Part shown: in pieces, positions 13,401 to 41,656 of the stretch
Numbering within the stretch: position 1 is the stretch's first letter
Layout: each line of letters opens with the position of its first letter
Assembly: GCF_963675165.1 (NCBI RefSeq)
Contig: NC_087389.1
Span: 592,001 to 656,000, forward strand
Reading direction: 5' to 3'
DNA from: Halichondria panicea
Lineage: Eukaryota > Porifera > Demospongiae > Suberitida > Halichondriidae
Length of the DNA: 64,000 nt
The notes under the pieces: model-generated
Database searches by the model: none
Seen by the model: the letters and a program-made list of their open reading frames with translations, nothing else
What the model was told of the DNA's origin: nothing
Position numbers and translations under genes: made by a program

Positions 13401-14951
13401 CACGTGCCACTATAGGATTTCGTTTAATGCTTGTACCTATTGGTGTGTGTGTAGAAACAGATTAGGGTGATAATGTAAGTATTCATATGGCTGTAGAGAT
13501 AAAGAAGTTTTAGGACCCTATATGCATCCCTTACGTACGTAAGTGCTAAAAAATTGCTAAAATTGTCTCTGTGCTCATATTGCTTGATAACTAGTGCTGA
13601 TATGTAAAACGATTAATGTTTGGTTTTGTATTTAAATGGTAGGAAAACGAAATGGCATAATCAGTTTGTCTCCTAGTGACATTTAAACATATGTTGAATT
13701 CAAATTTCAAATCTGTGCTTTGTTTTTACGGTCTGTTGTTATAAGTACACAAAATTCGTATTTACTACAGAGTATGACCACAAGTGTCATTGGACACGCT
13801 TAGCTTGTTTGTATTGCCGGGTGTCTGGGCATGTTGCTATATACACACAAGCACTTGACTCAAGAGGTTGGTAGTAAACTATAGTATTTCTGCCCTATCT
13901 GAAGTGTATGGGGTGCTTGAGACAATTTGTGAGTAGCTGGTTGAGTTGTGGTACTACAAGGTTTCGTCTCCTTAATTTGTTGAAGGGCCTCTTGCTGGGA
14001 AGATTTTGCTGTTACATCATTTAGTCAATTAGCACTACTTAGTGTCTGTTTTATCAGTGTGTGATTCAAACGTGTGTCTCGGTTTTTTAGGTTTGTTTGT
14101 AAGCTTTCGGCGTGTGCACACCTGTGATGGGTGCGTTTACCTCATTAACACCTCAGGCCGTAAACCTCATAACTACTGCCTTTATTTTGGCCCCGTTGTA
14201 GGCAATTAACAGATTTCCAGAAAGTCTCCTGGTGTATGGTGGCCTTTAAAAGACTATATGGATGGCCCTACCTACTTGTTAGATCCACTGTTCAAGTTAT
14301 GTAACTTCTGTTGCAGTCAGCCACATTCACGTGTGTGCTATTACTGGGGCTTCGGAGCGGGAGGTTAGGTGGTCGAGACTCCAGCGCGCGCAACTAGGAC
14401 TCTAGTTTGTGCAGAAGGTCGGGACGCCGGCTGAACTACTTTTTTTACTTAGTTTACATGATAAAGGAGATGAATTAGAAACAGAAATTAAAACGGAAAC
14501 TGTCTGTGTTGCCAGCCCAAACAAGTTTATGGCTGTTAAAAGCAAATCTAGCCTTCTAAGCCCTTTGACACAACACCCCTTGCTGGTAGGCATCACTGTA
14601 TATACTTTTAAGGACAAAATCAACTTGCTAGAGGGATACAAAGTCTTGTTGTCTCTATACTATCGCTAGAACTGTACGCGTCACTCAGTATTGTATGGCA
14701 CTGCAAGCTACGTAGCAGAGTTCTTAGATGTGCTCTACAATAACTGACTGCACACAATGATATAATTTTATAGTGGGTTGTCATTAATTGAACTGTTCAT
14801 GATCACTGTTTTGCTGCAGGTGGCTACAATTATGGACCAAGATCGTCACAAGGCCAAAGCTGTTGTTGAGCTATCCCTGAGTAAAGAAGTACTGCAAGTC
14901 GATTTCGACAATATCTGTGAATACACAGGAACAATTGACGATGATATGTGA
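1476..14951 (+). CDS. GPKOW: GPKOW homologue, G-patch and KOW spliceosomal protein
   Basis: GPKOW (T54/MOS2, Spp2 relative) binds RNA and the DHX16/Prp2 helicase in the spliceosome. Twelve exons: 1476-1600, 1729-1937, 2331-2470, 2692-2798, 5920-6125, 6655-6716, 7335-7394, 10485-10624, 10832-11117, 11334-11403, 12052-12137, 14820-14951, giving 540 residues (human about 476). The G-patch spans about residues 165-210 (ESFGVAMLRGMGWEKGTAIG, then the GRHGLGA turn). KOW 1 lies at about 262-320 (GNYVRVLKGPHKNLGGKIV). A charged, Ser/Arg-rich linker coded by 10832-11117 precedes the conserved WLYPHLRVRMVDQRYRKGRY segment. KOW 2 is C-terminal (about 480-530). The ATG at 1476 is the first in frame and gives a typical N-terminus. 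Introns 4, 7 and 11 are 2.7-3.1 kb and full of repeats, unlike the short introns of neighbouring genes. Confidence 0.95.
2784..2882 (+). repeat. 20-bp tandem repeat seeded from an exon end and splice donor
   Basis: About five copies of a 20 bp unit (consensus ggtgtggctaactaacaagg) start inside GPKOW exon 4 and run into intron 4. The first copy contains the last coding codons and the real donor (AAGG|GGTGAGC). Later copies carry GTGTGG instead of GTGAGC. Confidence 0.85.
2993..3738. mobile_element. Tc1/mariner-type non-autonomous DNA transposon with long terminal inverted repeats
   Basis: The ends read TA-CAGTGCATCC at 2993 and GGATGCACTG-TA ending at 3738, so the element is flanked by TA, the target duplication typical of Tc1/mariner elements. 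Inverted repeats of roughly 200 bp follow: the stretch from about 3040 to 3172 reappears inverted at about 3541-3690, with scattered mismatches. The interior has no transposase reading frame. It lies in GPKOW intron 4 and looks like an old foldback MITE. Confidence 0.8.
3727..5770. repeat. Diverged segmental duplication in GPKOW intron 4
   Basis: Blocks 3727-3976 and 4748-4836 recur in the same order and orientation at 5435-5680 and 5682-5770. A second, rearranged copy of the 2993-3738 transposon lies in front of the second set (4838-5446) in opposite orientation. The simplest reading is a tandem duplication of a unit of about 1.8 kb with later deletion of the part matching 3977-4747. No coding sequence was recognised. 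Confidence 0.7.
5270..5440. repeat. Near-perfect hairpin, about 70 bp arms, about 29 bp loop
   Basis: The arm at about 5270-5338 (atgcttattctattgttgag through to the ccgttttgatgac end) is repeated inverted at about 5365-5440 with few mismatches. The loop contains acatcacaagctgctaacg. It belongs to the rearranged transposon copy in GPKOW intron 4. Confidence 0.75.
7529..7652. mobile_element. Short foldback MITE
   Basis: The element begins cactgtttaggaagtttc and ends gaaacttcctaaacagtg, its inverse. The inverted arms run about 35 bp with few mismatches, and a second inner inverted pair (agggct / agccct) is present. It is about 124 bp long with no coding capacity. A clear target duplication was not identified. 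Confidence 0.7.
8815..9002 (+). repeat. 22-bp minisatellite, about 8.5 copies
   Basis: The unit cagtgttaggtgtgtgtttg plus 2 bp alternates between ggtcagtg and gctcagtg variants, so it behaves partly as a 44 bp higher-order dimer. It lies within GPKOW intron 7. Confidence 0.9.
12138..14819 (+). other. GPKOW intron 11, 2.7 kb, no gene seen
   Basis: The stretch is AT-rich and unique-looking. The longest frames (about 12797-13192 and 14409-14669) have no recognisable domain and no matching partner exon. I see no RNA gene or clear transposon ends. Confidence 0.6.
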
Positions 14952-15258
14952 ACAGAAACTTTACCACCATAATTAATACAATGATGTATGACCTCTTATT
15001 TTTACAATTCTATTTATGGCTATGTTTTTGGCATTCTACTGTTCTTCATTACACAGCTAATAGCAGTAATGATTGCATGTTTGTGGTAAAATTTGTTGCT
15101 AAGTTGTTGCTACCTTAGCCTCGAATCCAGACCTCTAAGCTTTTTTTTGCGGCTAGTGCGCATGGCTCAGTTTGTGAGAATAAAAGGCAACTAGTTCTGC
15201 AGCAATATCATTCAAACTCGAACTACTTCTTTCGGTAACCAATCACTTATTTCTCCGA
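14952..15258 (+). promoter_or_regulatory. GPKOW 3' region and putative promoter of the KLF gene
   Basis: This 307 bp gap separates the GPKOW stop from the KLF start codon on the same strand. It should hold the GPKOW 3' untranslated region and the KLF promoter. A CCAAT sequence (aaccaatcac) lies about 20 bp before the KLF ATG and is probably transcribed. No TATA box was identified. Confidence 0.4.
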
Positions 15259-16362
15259 ATGGCCTGCAAACTCGAGCCAATGCCAATGAGTTATCAAAAC
15301 GTACACTGTGCCGTTCTCCAGCAACCACCAACCACAGCTGCAGTGTACCACTCTACACCTCCATCTCCAATCCCTCAGCAAGTGATAGTCAACAGCATGC
15401 CTGCAACTTATCACCATGGCCAAATGCAAATGATGTCTGAGACTGGCTACATGGTACCCGATCCATTTGGAGTTGTGGATCCGTACACAAACTGTTATCG
15501 CCATCTCAGCACTTCAAGCAGCACCAGTGGGCCCTACAGCCCAACCGACTACGACTTGCTAGGCCTCGGAGATGACGTATTCAGCGATCTGGCTATCGGA
15601 CCTGAAGAAGCCGAACAGGCATTCGGAGAGACATTCCTAAAATCTCTGCATTGCCTAGACCTCGACTTCAGCATGGATTTGGAATCTGATCACAGCTCTG
15701 GAACGGATTCTTTGAGTTTGACTCCTCACACTCCTGAGGAAGTCATTCCACCTCCAATTGGAGCTGAAACTGAGATCAGAATTGCACCACCACCTCCTCT
15801 AATCAAGGCCCCAGTTGCGAGGAGACGCTGTAATGTAAAGAGCAAGCCACGAAGGAAGTCCTCGACATCAAAAGACTTTGATGGAGTGAGCTCTTTAGTG
15901 AGATGTGCCAAAATTGCAGGAAAGGTCGATGAAAACGGAGAGCCAACAATTTCTGACTGTGAGAACACAGCCTACATTGACGGCTCAAAAGTCTACTACT
16001 GCTCTTATGAAGGCTGTGACAAAGTCTACTCGAAAAGCTCCCACTTGAAGGCCCACTTGAGGCGACACACCGGCGAGAGACCATTTGCTTGCAACTGGCC
16101 TGGCTGTGAATGGAAGTTCTCTCGATCTGATGAGCTGGCACGTCATGAGCGAAAGCACACTGGTGTGAAGCCATTTGGCTGCACCATCTGTGGGAAGAAA
16201 TTCACCCGATCTGATCATCTCTCCAAGCATGTCAAGATTCATCTTAAGCCTCGTAAGCCAAGAGGTGGTGGCCGAGCCAGAGGCAGGAGAATCAGTTCTG
16301 TCTCAAGCATTGAAGAAGGATCCTCTCCTCTCTCATCTCCCTTCTCCGATCACAGCAATTAG
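15259..16362 (+). CDS. Krueppel-like factor, three C2H2 zinc fingers, intronless
   Basis: This is a 367-residue sequence-specific transcription factor in one exon. The C-terminal DNA-binding domain is at about residues 246-327 with the three KLF fingers in order: C-x4-C...H-x3-H ([20 protein letters not shown]), the linker TGERPF, the second finger [21 protein letters not shown], the linker TGVKPF, and the short third finger [21 protein letters not shown]. Finger spacing and the KSSHLKA / RSDELAR / RSDHLSK recognition helices are KLF, most like the KLF1/2/4/5 group, which bind CACCC or GGGTGTGG/GGGTGGGG boxes. The N-terminus is Pro/Ser-rich with an acidic hydrophobic patch ([14 protein letters not shown]) that could be an activation domain. 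A basic [10 protein letters not shown] tail follows the fingers. The exact paralogue cannot be assigned by eye. Confidence 0.95.
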   Translation: MACKLEPMPMSYQNVHCAVLQQPPTTAAVYHSTPPSPIPQQVIVNSMPATYHHGQMQMMSETGYMVPDPFGVVDPYTNCYRHLSTSSSTSGPYSPTDYDLLGLGDDVFSDLAIGPEEAEQAFGETFLKSLHCLDLDFSMDLESDHSSGTDSLSLTPHTPEEVIPPPIGAETEIRIAPPPPLIKAPVARRRCNVKSKPRRKSSTSKDFDGVSSLVRCAKIAGKVDENGEPTISDCENTAYIDGSKVYYCSYEGCDKVYSKSSHLKAHLRRHTGERPFACNWPGCEWKFSRSDELARHERKHTGVKPFGCTICGKKFTRSDHLSKHVKIHLKPRKPRGGGRARGRRISSVSSIEEGSSPLSSPFSDHSN

Positions 16363-18782
16363 GTGAATTCAAATCTTTGATTTTTCGGTTGAGTTTGAAT
16401 GTTAATCTTTCTTTTGTTACTTATTATTACTGTTTTTGTTTGGCTTGATCGGCACTTTGACGGCAGCCTGATCGTGCCCAGCTAATCTAATGCAAAGCAT
16501 CACTTATATTGCTTTTTGTATACCTCACGCAACTTATTTCACTTGTCATTCGCTACGACAAAAACTTGACAGGTAGATGACTCACGCAACATTCACATGT
16601 ACATCATTGACACAGATATTCAATTGGAACCAACAATTTACTTTATGGTGACTTTATGGTGACTTTTCGTTTGACATGACTTTAACAGTTTTGTACCACA
16701 TACCACAGGTATATATTTTTTTGGCAATTACTACTTATTTTTGAACTGTACTACTCGACATGCTTCCAAGAACTTTTTTAAGGTCAAAAAATGGTGATAT
16801 TTAAATACTTGCAGGTAGCTAGTATAATTATGCATGCAGTTGTGAATGACCTTATAACATTCCAGTCAACATCAAGTTGTTATTGCTCTATGAATAGCTG
16901 ACTGGGAACGATAAATTTGTGTGTATGTATCTTTTAAGAACATGATTATTAATAATTAAGGCAATCTCTATAAGAATCTACATCTATACATTTTATATGC
17001 ATGTGATATAGCGTAAAGCCTGATACAGTATAAATCCCAGTGTGTAGATATTTTGTGATCTATACCGGGTGGCTAGATCACACCTTTCATTGGGTGAGGG
17101 CCTGGGAGCTAGCAACATTACATGATTTGTATCCTCAAGCAATATAGTTCCTTGAAATTATTATGCTCATCTTCCACATTAATTCAATTACTTTAGCTGC
17201 CAAAATAACAACAATCTCTTTGACTAAGCCCTTCCCATGCATGCAGCATAATATTAATTGCACTTGTGATTACCTATGCATGATCTGTTTATAGTCAGGA
17301 AGAAGTACATCATGCTATCAATTGCACTCCTGCATGATGCTATTAATGCAGTGCAAATTGGTCAACTAATTATTATATTGAAGGCACATTTTAAAAGTGA
17401 GGTTACACTATACTGTATTCATGTATGTATGTCTGCATATTTTCTCAACAGCCAAAGGGTCAGTGATCGACCTACCACAGTCACACAATGCTCCTAGTAC
17501 CGCTGTGTATATGCTCATGAGTCATGTGGCATGTATTCACGGCCAATATCCACTGGGGGTGAGTAGAATTGCATTCTCTACCAAATGAATAATCAAAAGG
17601 CTATAGTTCTGGAGCTGTGAATCTTCGGGTAGTGGCCATAACCTCCTTACAAGGAAAAGTTATTATTATACGTTACAATCTATTTATGAGATGTAAACAT
17701 ATAATTAAGTTAAAGAAATTACGTCAATTTATCTTCCAGCTAGCTATTCATGTACAACATCTTATCTGTCTTCCAGCTACATGTATGTACAACATTAATT
17801 TTGTCTCAACACAATTTGTAAGAATTTTAGTTTGTGCAGTCAACATTTCCTTATTCTGCAGTGCATCATGCAGCACATATCTGATAACACCATGTACCAT
17901 GCATGTACCATGAATGGGAAGTCCCCAGACGAAAAACTTGGACCTTATCAGCTAGACTGAGGGCTATGGGGAAAACAGCAACACAACCTACGCATGCATA
18001 GTGCACATGTAGCTATGAATGTCCACCCTGTTGAATTCCTCGTAAATCACCAGATGCAACATACCACACAAGAACTCATGAATTAACCAACTACTTAATG
18101 GATCAGGGTCACCCCCTTTAAAAGGGGAGGGGGTGGGGCTACTACTGCATGATGCTCATTTGAATATGCATACATTTTGAGCTCTCTGGGCAGAGCATGA
18201 ATATTATTAACTAGGACCAGTAGACCTCTGTTCCATGCAGCTTCATAGTTACCCTTCCTTTGAAAATAATAAAGCACACTTTCTTGAGAAAAGGCTCTAA
18301 ACGGTATACAGATGCTGCAGAAATTCTAAGAAAAGTAGTTTACCTCATTCTGAAGAAATGCCCTGGGGTCCTGCAGAAGGGGGGTGGGGCTGGTCTGCTC
18401 CTAATTCAATTACTCACAAAACAGCTCTCTCTTTTTTCTCTGCCTTATTAAAAATAGAAACTTCTTCAGAGCACCAATACTAGCTTGCATGAGGTATTAG
18501 GTACCTGTTAACTAGCTACAATAGTACTCAGCTGCAGCTAGCTCAGTGCGGTTAGTCTTCTGCTGCAGCTTGATTTGGGGGCGGAGCAGGTAGAGTCTAA
18601 ACAGGGGGGCGTTCCAACCAGCCCCTCCCCCACTCAGTCTGCAGCACAGCAGCTATAGTTCTCGTCATCATAAGAAAGTAACTGAATTCAATGAGAACGA
18701 TAGACTCGTGACATACAGATCAACTATTCATAATACACACAGCCATAGCTAGCATCTATAGCTAGATCTAGTTAGAGTCCAG
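16363..18782. other. Intergenic stretch between the convergent KLF and REDIC1 genes
   Basis: These 2.4 kb separate two convergent 3' ends. The first part is AT-rich and should include the KLF 3' untranslated region. Two GGGGTGGGGCT boxes (about 18128 and 18379) and a GC-rich patch at 18575-18640 are unusual for a 3'-3' gap. No coding exon, RNA gene or transposon end was recognised. Confidence 0.6.
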
Positions 18783-21620
18783 TTAAATGTCTTTGATTCT
18801 CATCATCAGTGACAGCCACACAATTGTACTTTCAGCAGATTTGAGCTCCTCCTGTAGTTTATCCACTTCCTCTTTCAGTGCAGTAAGTTCACTCATATTG
18901 CTGGGTCCTGCTTGAACAGACGCATTCTTCAAAGACATATTCTCCTTCTTCACATCGGGACTAGCTGATTCAGGTAGTCGGGATTGTGTAACCTCCATGG
19001 GGCTGGATCGTGTGCTCGCTACTGAAGTCGTTTGTTGTTCCTGATGCTTGGTAGTAGTGGAATGGTAAACATCACTGGGTGTCGTCTGAGTAGACAAAGT
19101 AGCAAAAAGTTTCGCAGGGACGGAGTTTTCAAATACTGGAGAAAGTTTAATATAGTCGTTTACAGCTACATTCGTTACTTCTGCAGTAGTGCTGACAATA
19201 TTGACAACAGGTGGTAATGGTACTCTTGTCTCTATGGTGTCCATAGCAGTAACTGAACAGCTGGTGTTTGTATTCTCTGCAATTCTGGGGACATACAATT
19301 TCGCATCTTCTGCAGACTTCGTTTCACCTTGTGAGCATGTAGTTTCAGGTTCTTGCTGGTTGGGAGGTTTGCGTTGAGATTGTGAGTAGTTCTCTGAGTG
19401 TGAATTCGCTGAGAGAGATGATTCTTGACTGCTGTCGAATGGGCACATAATCAGAGGAATCTTGTCAGTCACGTCAGGTACTATTCTCATAATAGGGTCT
19501 TCAGTGCAATCTGCATACATTATAGCTATATACAATAAACGCAATTATACGGCAATTAGAATATACCAATTGGACTGAGAGTCAGCTCCTGTGTACAAGT
19601 GTCCAATCCAGTGAGCACCTCCCGCTCTAGACATGCCAGCTAAACAAACAAAAATAATTGGCATGTATAATAAGATATAGGCTAACAACACCTCCTCCCA
19701 AGCAGAGCAGTTCATATTTTTCTTTTCCTTTGCTGATAGTTTATTAATAAGCTTATCGCATGCCCTCTCCTGCATTAGGTACAAGAAAAAATTGCTAAGA
19801 TCAAAGTCTATTTGGGCCTGTTTCTACGTACCTTAGATGTAGACTCCCCTAGAGACACAAAATCTTTCCAACGCGAATGCTGATTCTTTTTTTGTGATGT
19901 ATCTTCTACGGAGATTTCTGCTGGCGTATCTATCGAATGTACTAACCCAACAATCACATCTTCCACATCATTCCCTTGATCGCAATGGCTATCTTCAAAC
20001 GATGACATCATCATCTCAAATGCAGTAGCTTTGTCTTTTTTCATGAATGGTTGCTCGTTTTCAGTTTGTTTTTTCTTGATAGGGCCCAAAATACTCTCGT
20101 TATGTATTGTAACGTCAGAATGTCTGGAAATAATATTATTTTCTTGCTTGATTGGATTCTGAGGCTTCTTTGGTTTCATTTTTGGTGAGGGTAGGTGATG
20201 GTTGGAGAACGGATTCTCTGTTAACAGTGATGAACGTGGTCGAGGTTGCTTCTCTTTCTTCCTTTGTTGCTGTTTTTCTCCTGGAGGACCATCAAACAGA
20301 CTAGTGTAATCAATTTTTGTCGTTTGCTTTGGTGCATAATATATCTCCAGCATTGCGTCTTTGTCATGCACTAGCTCCATCTTTGGGGCATGGTTTGCTG
20401 CAGTCTTGAATTTCGACATCCATCCACCAAAATCGTAGCCAAGATCCTAAGAGAACAATAAAAATTAATAAGAATGAGGTTGTGTACTGTATGAACCTTT
20501 TGTGGCCTTATTGCTGCTCGTTTAGTCTCACTCTCAATTGCTGACGGAGCAGTTCTCTTACGTCCGAGCCCTCCATCCAGATTAGCCCACAGCAACTCGT
20601 CTGCATGTCTCGGGACACATTTAGAGGGGCGTTGATTCTGTTCTGCTCTCTGCGGCCTTGATAAGTGGCTCTCCTTGATTTGTGAGGCATTGAGGAGGTA
20701 GTCCAGTGAGTACTGGTTATTAGGTACCCTCCCATCAGTTGTGGACTGATGCTTCTCTTGTACTGGTGGGGGTCTTGACACTGCAAACAGAGCCTCGGTC
20801 ATACAGGATACATCCATCCTGTCCTCTCTCTGTGTGTCAATGCATACACTATAAAGCACACCACCTTTATAATAAAAGAGCTGAGTACACAAACATTTGT
20901 AGCTAGAGATTGAATCACAAATTTAAACGCATAAAACTTTTAGGGGCTCCATGTAGGTAGAAGACAACGTATAATAGTAGACTCTATATATTTTTCCACA
21001 TGTACACGTATGGAGTTTCAGTACCCTCTGATTAGCTGCAGGGCCTCGAGGCAGCTTCATTGTGGATACTCTGGGTATGCTAGCAGTATTCAATGGAGGT
21101 CGATAGAAGCTGTTATCCAGTGAGATAACTGAAGTGTCTGCCAGCTCTAGGACAGATGGTTTCTCAATGGGAGACATTGGCAGCTCTAGGTCCCTCATGC
21201 TGGGGTGCCTGGCTGCAGAGTCAAGGTTCACTCTAATAGGGACTGCTCTGGGAGACCCTGGGTGGAATACAACAGCATTAAAACAAGGCTATAATTATTA
21301 TAAAGTATTAACTTACTGTCATTGAAGTCATTTTCAGCTGTTTTACTAAGAAAGAGAAGGTCTTTACTGACTGGAGCAGTTGATGACTGGTGAAGTGTTG
21401 GGCCTCGACTCAACCTGGTATCTAGTCGCCTCCTCTCAAAGTGCTCCTATTGTGTCACCAAGTCTTTACATCTCTACACACATACACACTTCTTCACCTT
21501 CTGTAGTTTTCTCTCATTGGGGACTTTAAGTCTGCTTCTGTGAAATGCAAGGTAGATTTAGTAATAGCATACACACAGATATAGCAGATGCAACTACCTT
21601 GCTCCTCCGACCCAATTCAT
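18783..21620 (-). CDS. REDIC1: REDIC1 (C12orf40) homologue, predicted meiotic crossover regulator
   Basis: Mammalian REDIC1 binds branched DNA intermediates and promotes class I crossovers in meiosis. Nine exons on the - strand: 21620-21598, 21537-21498, 21446-21317, 21257-21025, 20829-20497, 20446-19832, 19769-19692, 19639-19567, 19510-18783, giving 750 residues with consistent phases. The assignment rests mainly on the N-terminus, MNWVGGARSRLKVPNERK, followed by KEHFERRRL. This closely follows the MNWVGG-SRSR-KQERRKQKEYFEK start typical of C12orf40. The middle is low-complexity and Lys/Ser/Pro-rich, as in the family. Near the C-terminus a NASVQAG motif and a short coiled coil (about residues 715-740) parallel the VQ-containing tail of the mammalian protein. 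The remainder is too diverged to align by eye. It shares a 185 bp promoter gap with WASHC4. Confidence 0.75.
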
Positions 21621-21805
21621 CTTAGGTACTTGTTGAAGCTGGATTGAAATGCAAATACTTTTTTACATGAGGCCGGTACATGCAGCTGCAGACTGCTGCA
21701 AGGGGGGTGGGGCTCAATTCTGATCATATGACCTAGTTGACCTTTGACCAAGCAGTGGAGCTAGTTTATAGTCTTCACTATATCACAGCCACCAGGTCTT
21801 TAGCA
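21621..21805. promoter_or_regulatory. Bidirectional promoter REDIC1 / WASHC4
   Basis: The two start codons are 185 bp apart and point away from each other. Near the middle lie GGTGGGGCT (21706-21714, a CACCC/KLF or Sp-type box) and TCATATGACC (21724-21733). The same pair of motifs occurs in the TMEM243/SUCLG2 promoter. No TATA box was seen. Confidence 0.75.
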
Positions 21806-30899
<9,094 letters not shown>

Positions 30900-31745
30900 C
30901 AAGCTCCAAGCTGCACACATGCACTAGAGAACTCTCTCAGATTAAAACTCAAACAAAGTACTTGTATATGTTTTGTGTTTGCTATTAGCAGTTTGTGATA
31001 AGCTTGGAATTTTTTTATGTTTGTGATTCTGCAAATACATTAATTTATGATAACTATACACGATCTAGTGAATGGCTGTAGTCTAAGTGGGTATATCATT
31101 TGCATGAGGTCAGAAGCAGTCAAGCTATACACAAAGACCTTCTATACCAACCAGTTGGTGCATGAAGAGGGGGGGGGGTGAAACCATAGAAGTGTACGTA
31201 TCATAGTATTGTGTGCGTACATTTTATCAGCTAGACATAATATTATAGGTACAGTAACATGTACTGATGCTGCTCTGTAGTACATACGTGTGTGGTGTAA
31301 TGTAATACTATTATGTATGCATAGAATACTTCATGCATGTATGTGTACATAGACATAGCCAAGTGGGTTGCATTTGTATATGTGGCTATGTCTATGCACA
31401 AAGCAAAAGCAGCTGTTAAATTTTACACATGTTTTTGGTGAAGTCATCCTTACAAGTTAGTTACTGAGTGGCCTGATGAAGCAAGTGGTCTAGCTGTGGT
31501 CATGCTGACGATCTCACCTCATTCTGGTTCCAGTGGAAGGGACTTCTATTGCAGTCATAAATCTCAGTTCTCAATCTGATTCACTGTATATATGCCTGTA
31601 ATATCATAGTGGTCAATATGTTTCTGACCACCTCTCATGTTCGTTATCCCAGGTGTTCCCATGTACCTGCAAAACTGGCCATATTTTGATATTGATATTT
31701 TTATTCCATGCTAGAGTATATAAAGGCAGCGTTTAGTCTTTGCAG
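30900..31745 (+). other. Gap between WASHC4 and the lectin gene
   Basis: This stretch should hold the WASHC4 3' untranslated region and the upstream region of the lectin gene. I searched it for the missing first half of the lectin domain and for a start exon and found neither. A TATATAAA box is present near its end. Confidence 0.5.
31717..31724 (+). promoter_or_regulatory. TATA box upstream of the lectin reading frame
   Basis: TATATAAAGG lies 22 bp before the first lectin codons, so a start site about 30 bp downstream would fall at 31745-31755. It is a rare clear TATA box in this window. Confidence 0.5.
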
Positions 31746-32920
31746 TCACAAGCGTCTACAAAGGTCCCTTTCATGGTGGCTGTGGAGGATCTGCCTCAAC
31801 AATCACTCTGGCTAATGGCGAATGGATCTGCAAGGTGGAGGGGAAGACCAACGGCAGCCTCGTCGATCAGCTGACCTTATCCATCAAGAATGCAGCCGGT
31901 ACTATCAGGAAGGAAGGACCATTCGGAAAAACAGGAACAACTGCTTTCATGAAAGAAGGAAATATCGTCGCTCTTCATGGAGGGGCAGGAGACCTTCTCG
32001 ATCGCATTGGATTCTACGATTTGGAAGATTTGGCTCGTCCTATGTCCAAGTCCAGGATTTTCGGTGGATCTGGGGGCGGCACTTTTGACGATTTCGCCAC
32101 TGAATCTGGCATTATTGGAATCCAGAAGATTTACATTCGTGCAGGAAACCAAGTGGACGGGATTCAGGTTGTCTATCGGCTTGCTAACGGGCGGACCTGG
32201 ACCAGTGGCCGACACGGGGGAGGCGGTGGAACAGCCTACTCCTTCTCTGTCGGAGTGGGCGACTTCATTTCTAAAATTGAGGGCAAGACAAACGGAACAC
32301 TGGTCGATCAGCTTACCTTTACCGTGACCAAGGACAACGGCTCTACAACAATTCATGGCCCCTACGGCAGAACCGGGAAAACTCCTTTCTCTGTGGCAGG
32401 GAATGTTGTCGCCCTCTGTGGCCGTGCTGGTAATCTCCTCGATGGTGTCGGCTTCTATCTGTATGCGCCACTGACAAGGAGCAAACAATTCGGAGGAAGT
32501 AGCGGAGATGCTTTCAACGATGACCCCAACACGCTCACTGTCCCTGAGGCTGGCCCTGGTTTGAAGATTTCCAAGCTGTACATCCGATCCGGCAACCAAG
32601 TGGACAGCATTCGAGCTGAGTATGTTGCCCTCGGAGGAAGCGTTGTCATTGGTCCTTCGTTTGGTGGCACTGGCGGGTCTCCCCAAGTCATGGACGTAGG
32701 AATGGACGAAGTGATCGAGAAGATGGAGGGGATGACAAACGGTCAGCTCATTGATCAGGTTACCTTCACCATGAGGAACACCAAGGGAGTGAGACGCACT
32801 GCCGGGCCCTATGGTAAGACTGGAAAGACACCATTCTCTGTCGCTGCTCCGAACGCCATCCACGGATTCTATGGCCGGGCAGGAGACCTCATAGATGCTC
32901 TTGGAGTCTACTACAACTGA
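31746..32920 (+). CDS. Jacalin-like lectin, two and a half domains, 5' end unresolved
   Basis: Jacalin-like domains are beta-prism carbohydrate-binding folds. The open frame codes about 390 residues in three repeats. Repeats 2 (from MSKSRIFGGSGGG, 32042) and 3 (from RSKQFGGSSGDAF) are complete, each with IYIRAGNQVDGI- or LYIRSGNQVDSI-type, GGTGG-type, VDQLTF or IDQVTF, GPYGKTGKTPF and GRAGDLIDALGVYYN elements. Repeat 1 begins in the middle of the domain (GPFHGGCGG) and lacks the first strand set. A possible acceptor (ttgcag) at 31741-31745 suggests a 5' exon that I could not find. In-frame ATGs occur only at 31949 and 32042; the latter starts exactly at repeat 2 and would give 292 residues. 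There is no signal peptide in the visible part. The frame is otherwise intact. Confidence 0.75.
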
Positions 32921-33234
32921 GGCTAGAGAAAAGTGAAGAGAACTAAAAATAACATTGTTTAGAATGAGACTATATTTACTATCGTCTATAATAGCTAAAA
33001 TTGATTTTGTTGATCTTGAAGAATAATTATTGTGTCAAACTGAGTGAAGAACACTGTCCTTTGCATAATTATTATGTTACCCTAAAAATAATAATTCTCG
33101 AATATTGTTGTCGACGTCAAGAGACAATATTCGAGACAGTATACATAAACCTCAACAACCGTGCATTATTTCATGGCCTATCATACTTCCTATTCCCTGC
33201 TATCTGCTGCCTGTCTTTTAGTATTGCATGCATG

Positions 33235-33312
33235 GTGTCCATTTGCTGCAGGTTCCTCTGGCCGCCCTCCACCTCCTCCGGCCCCATGCACATGTACCAA
33301 TGTGACAAGTTA
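33235..33312 (+). pseudogene. Partial copy of the last WASHC4 exon
   Basis: The stretch tccatttgctgcaggttcct followed by Pro codons repeats 30815-30895, including the acceptor AG and the same phase. It then reads to a stop after a shorter proline run and about 20 unrelated codons. It could be an unused exon copy or an alternative terminal exon. Confidence 0.7.
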
Positions 33313-33576
33313 CAAACTGCTTGTTTTATGTACTTTGTGATGACTTTGTCAGTTTGTAATGTTGGTAATTTGGCAAAGATAAATTATAGGTGTTTGTTGT
33401 TACTGCAAAGAATGTATACAGGAAGAAGAGCTTAGCTCCACCTATGTTTATGTGTGGGAGGCAAGGAGGTCGTTTGTGGCCTTATGACTCGACTCACACC
33501 TAGCCATTGAGCTGCAAGCTTATTTAATTTATAGTGCTAGCTGGACAGTGCATGTGTTTTAGACTAGTAGTCCATA

Positions 33577-41656
<8,080 letters not shown>

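Noticed and set aside
14409-14669. Possible extra exon in GPKOW intron 11
   Set aside because: There is an acceptor-like cag, but no matching donor or phase, and GPKOW family length needs nothing there.
31822-32327. Alternative frames and a 328-codon antisense frame over the lectin gene
   Set aside because: They are shadows of the jacalin frame, whose three repeats align with one another.
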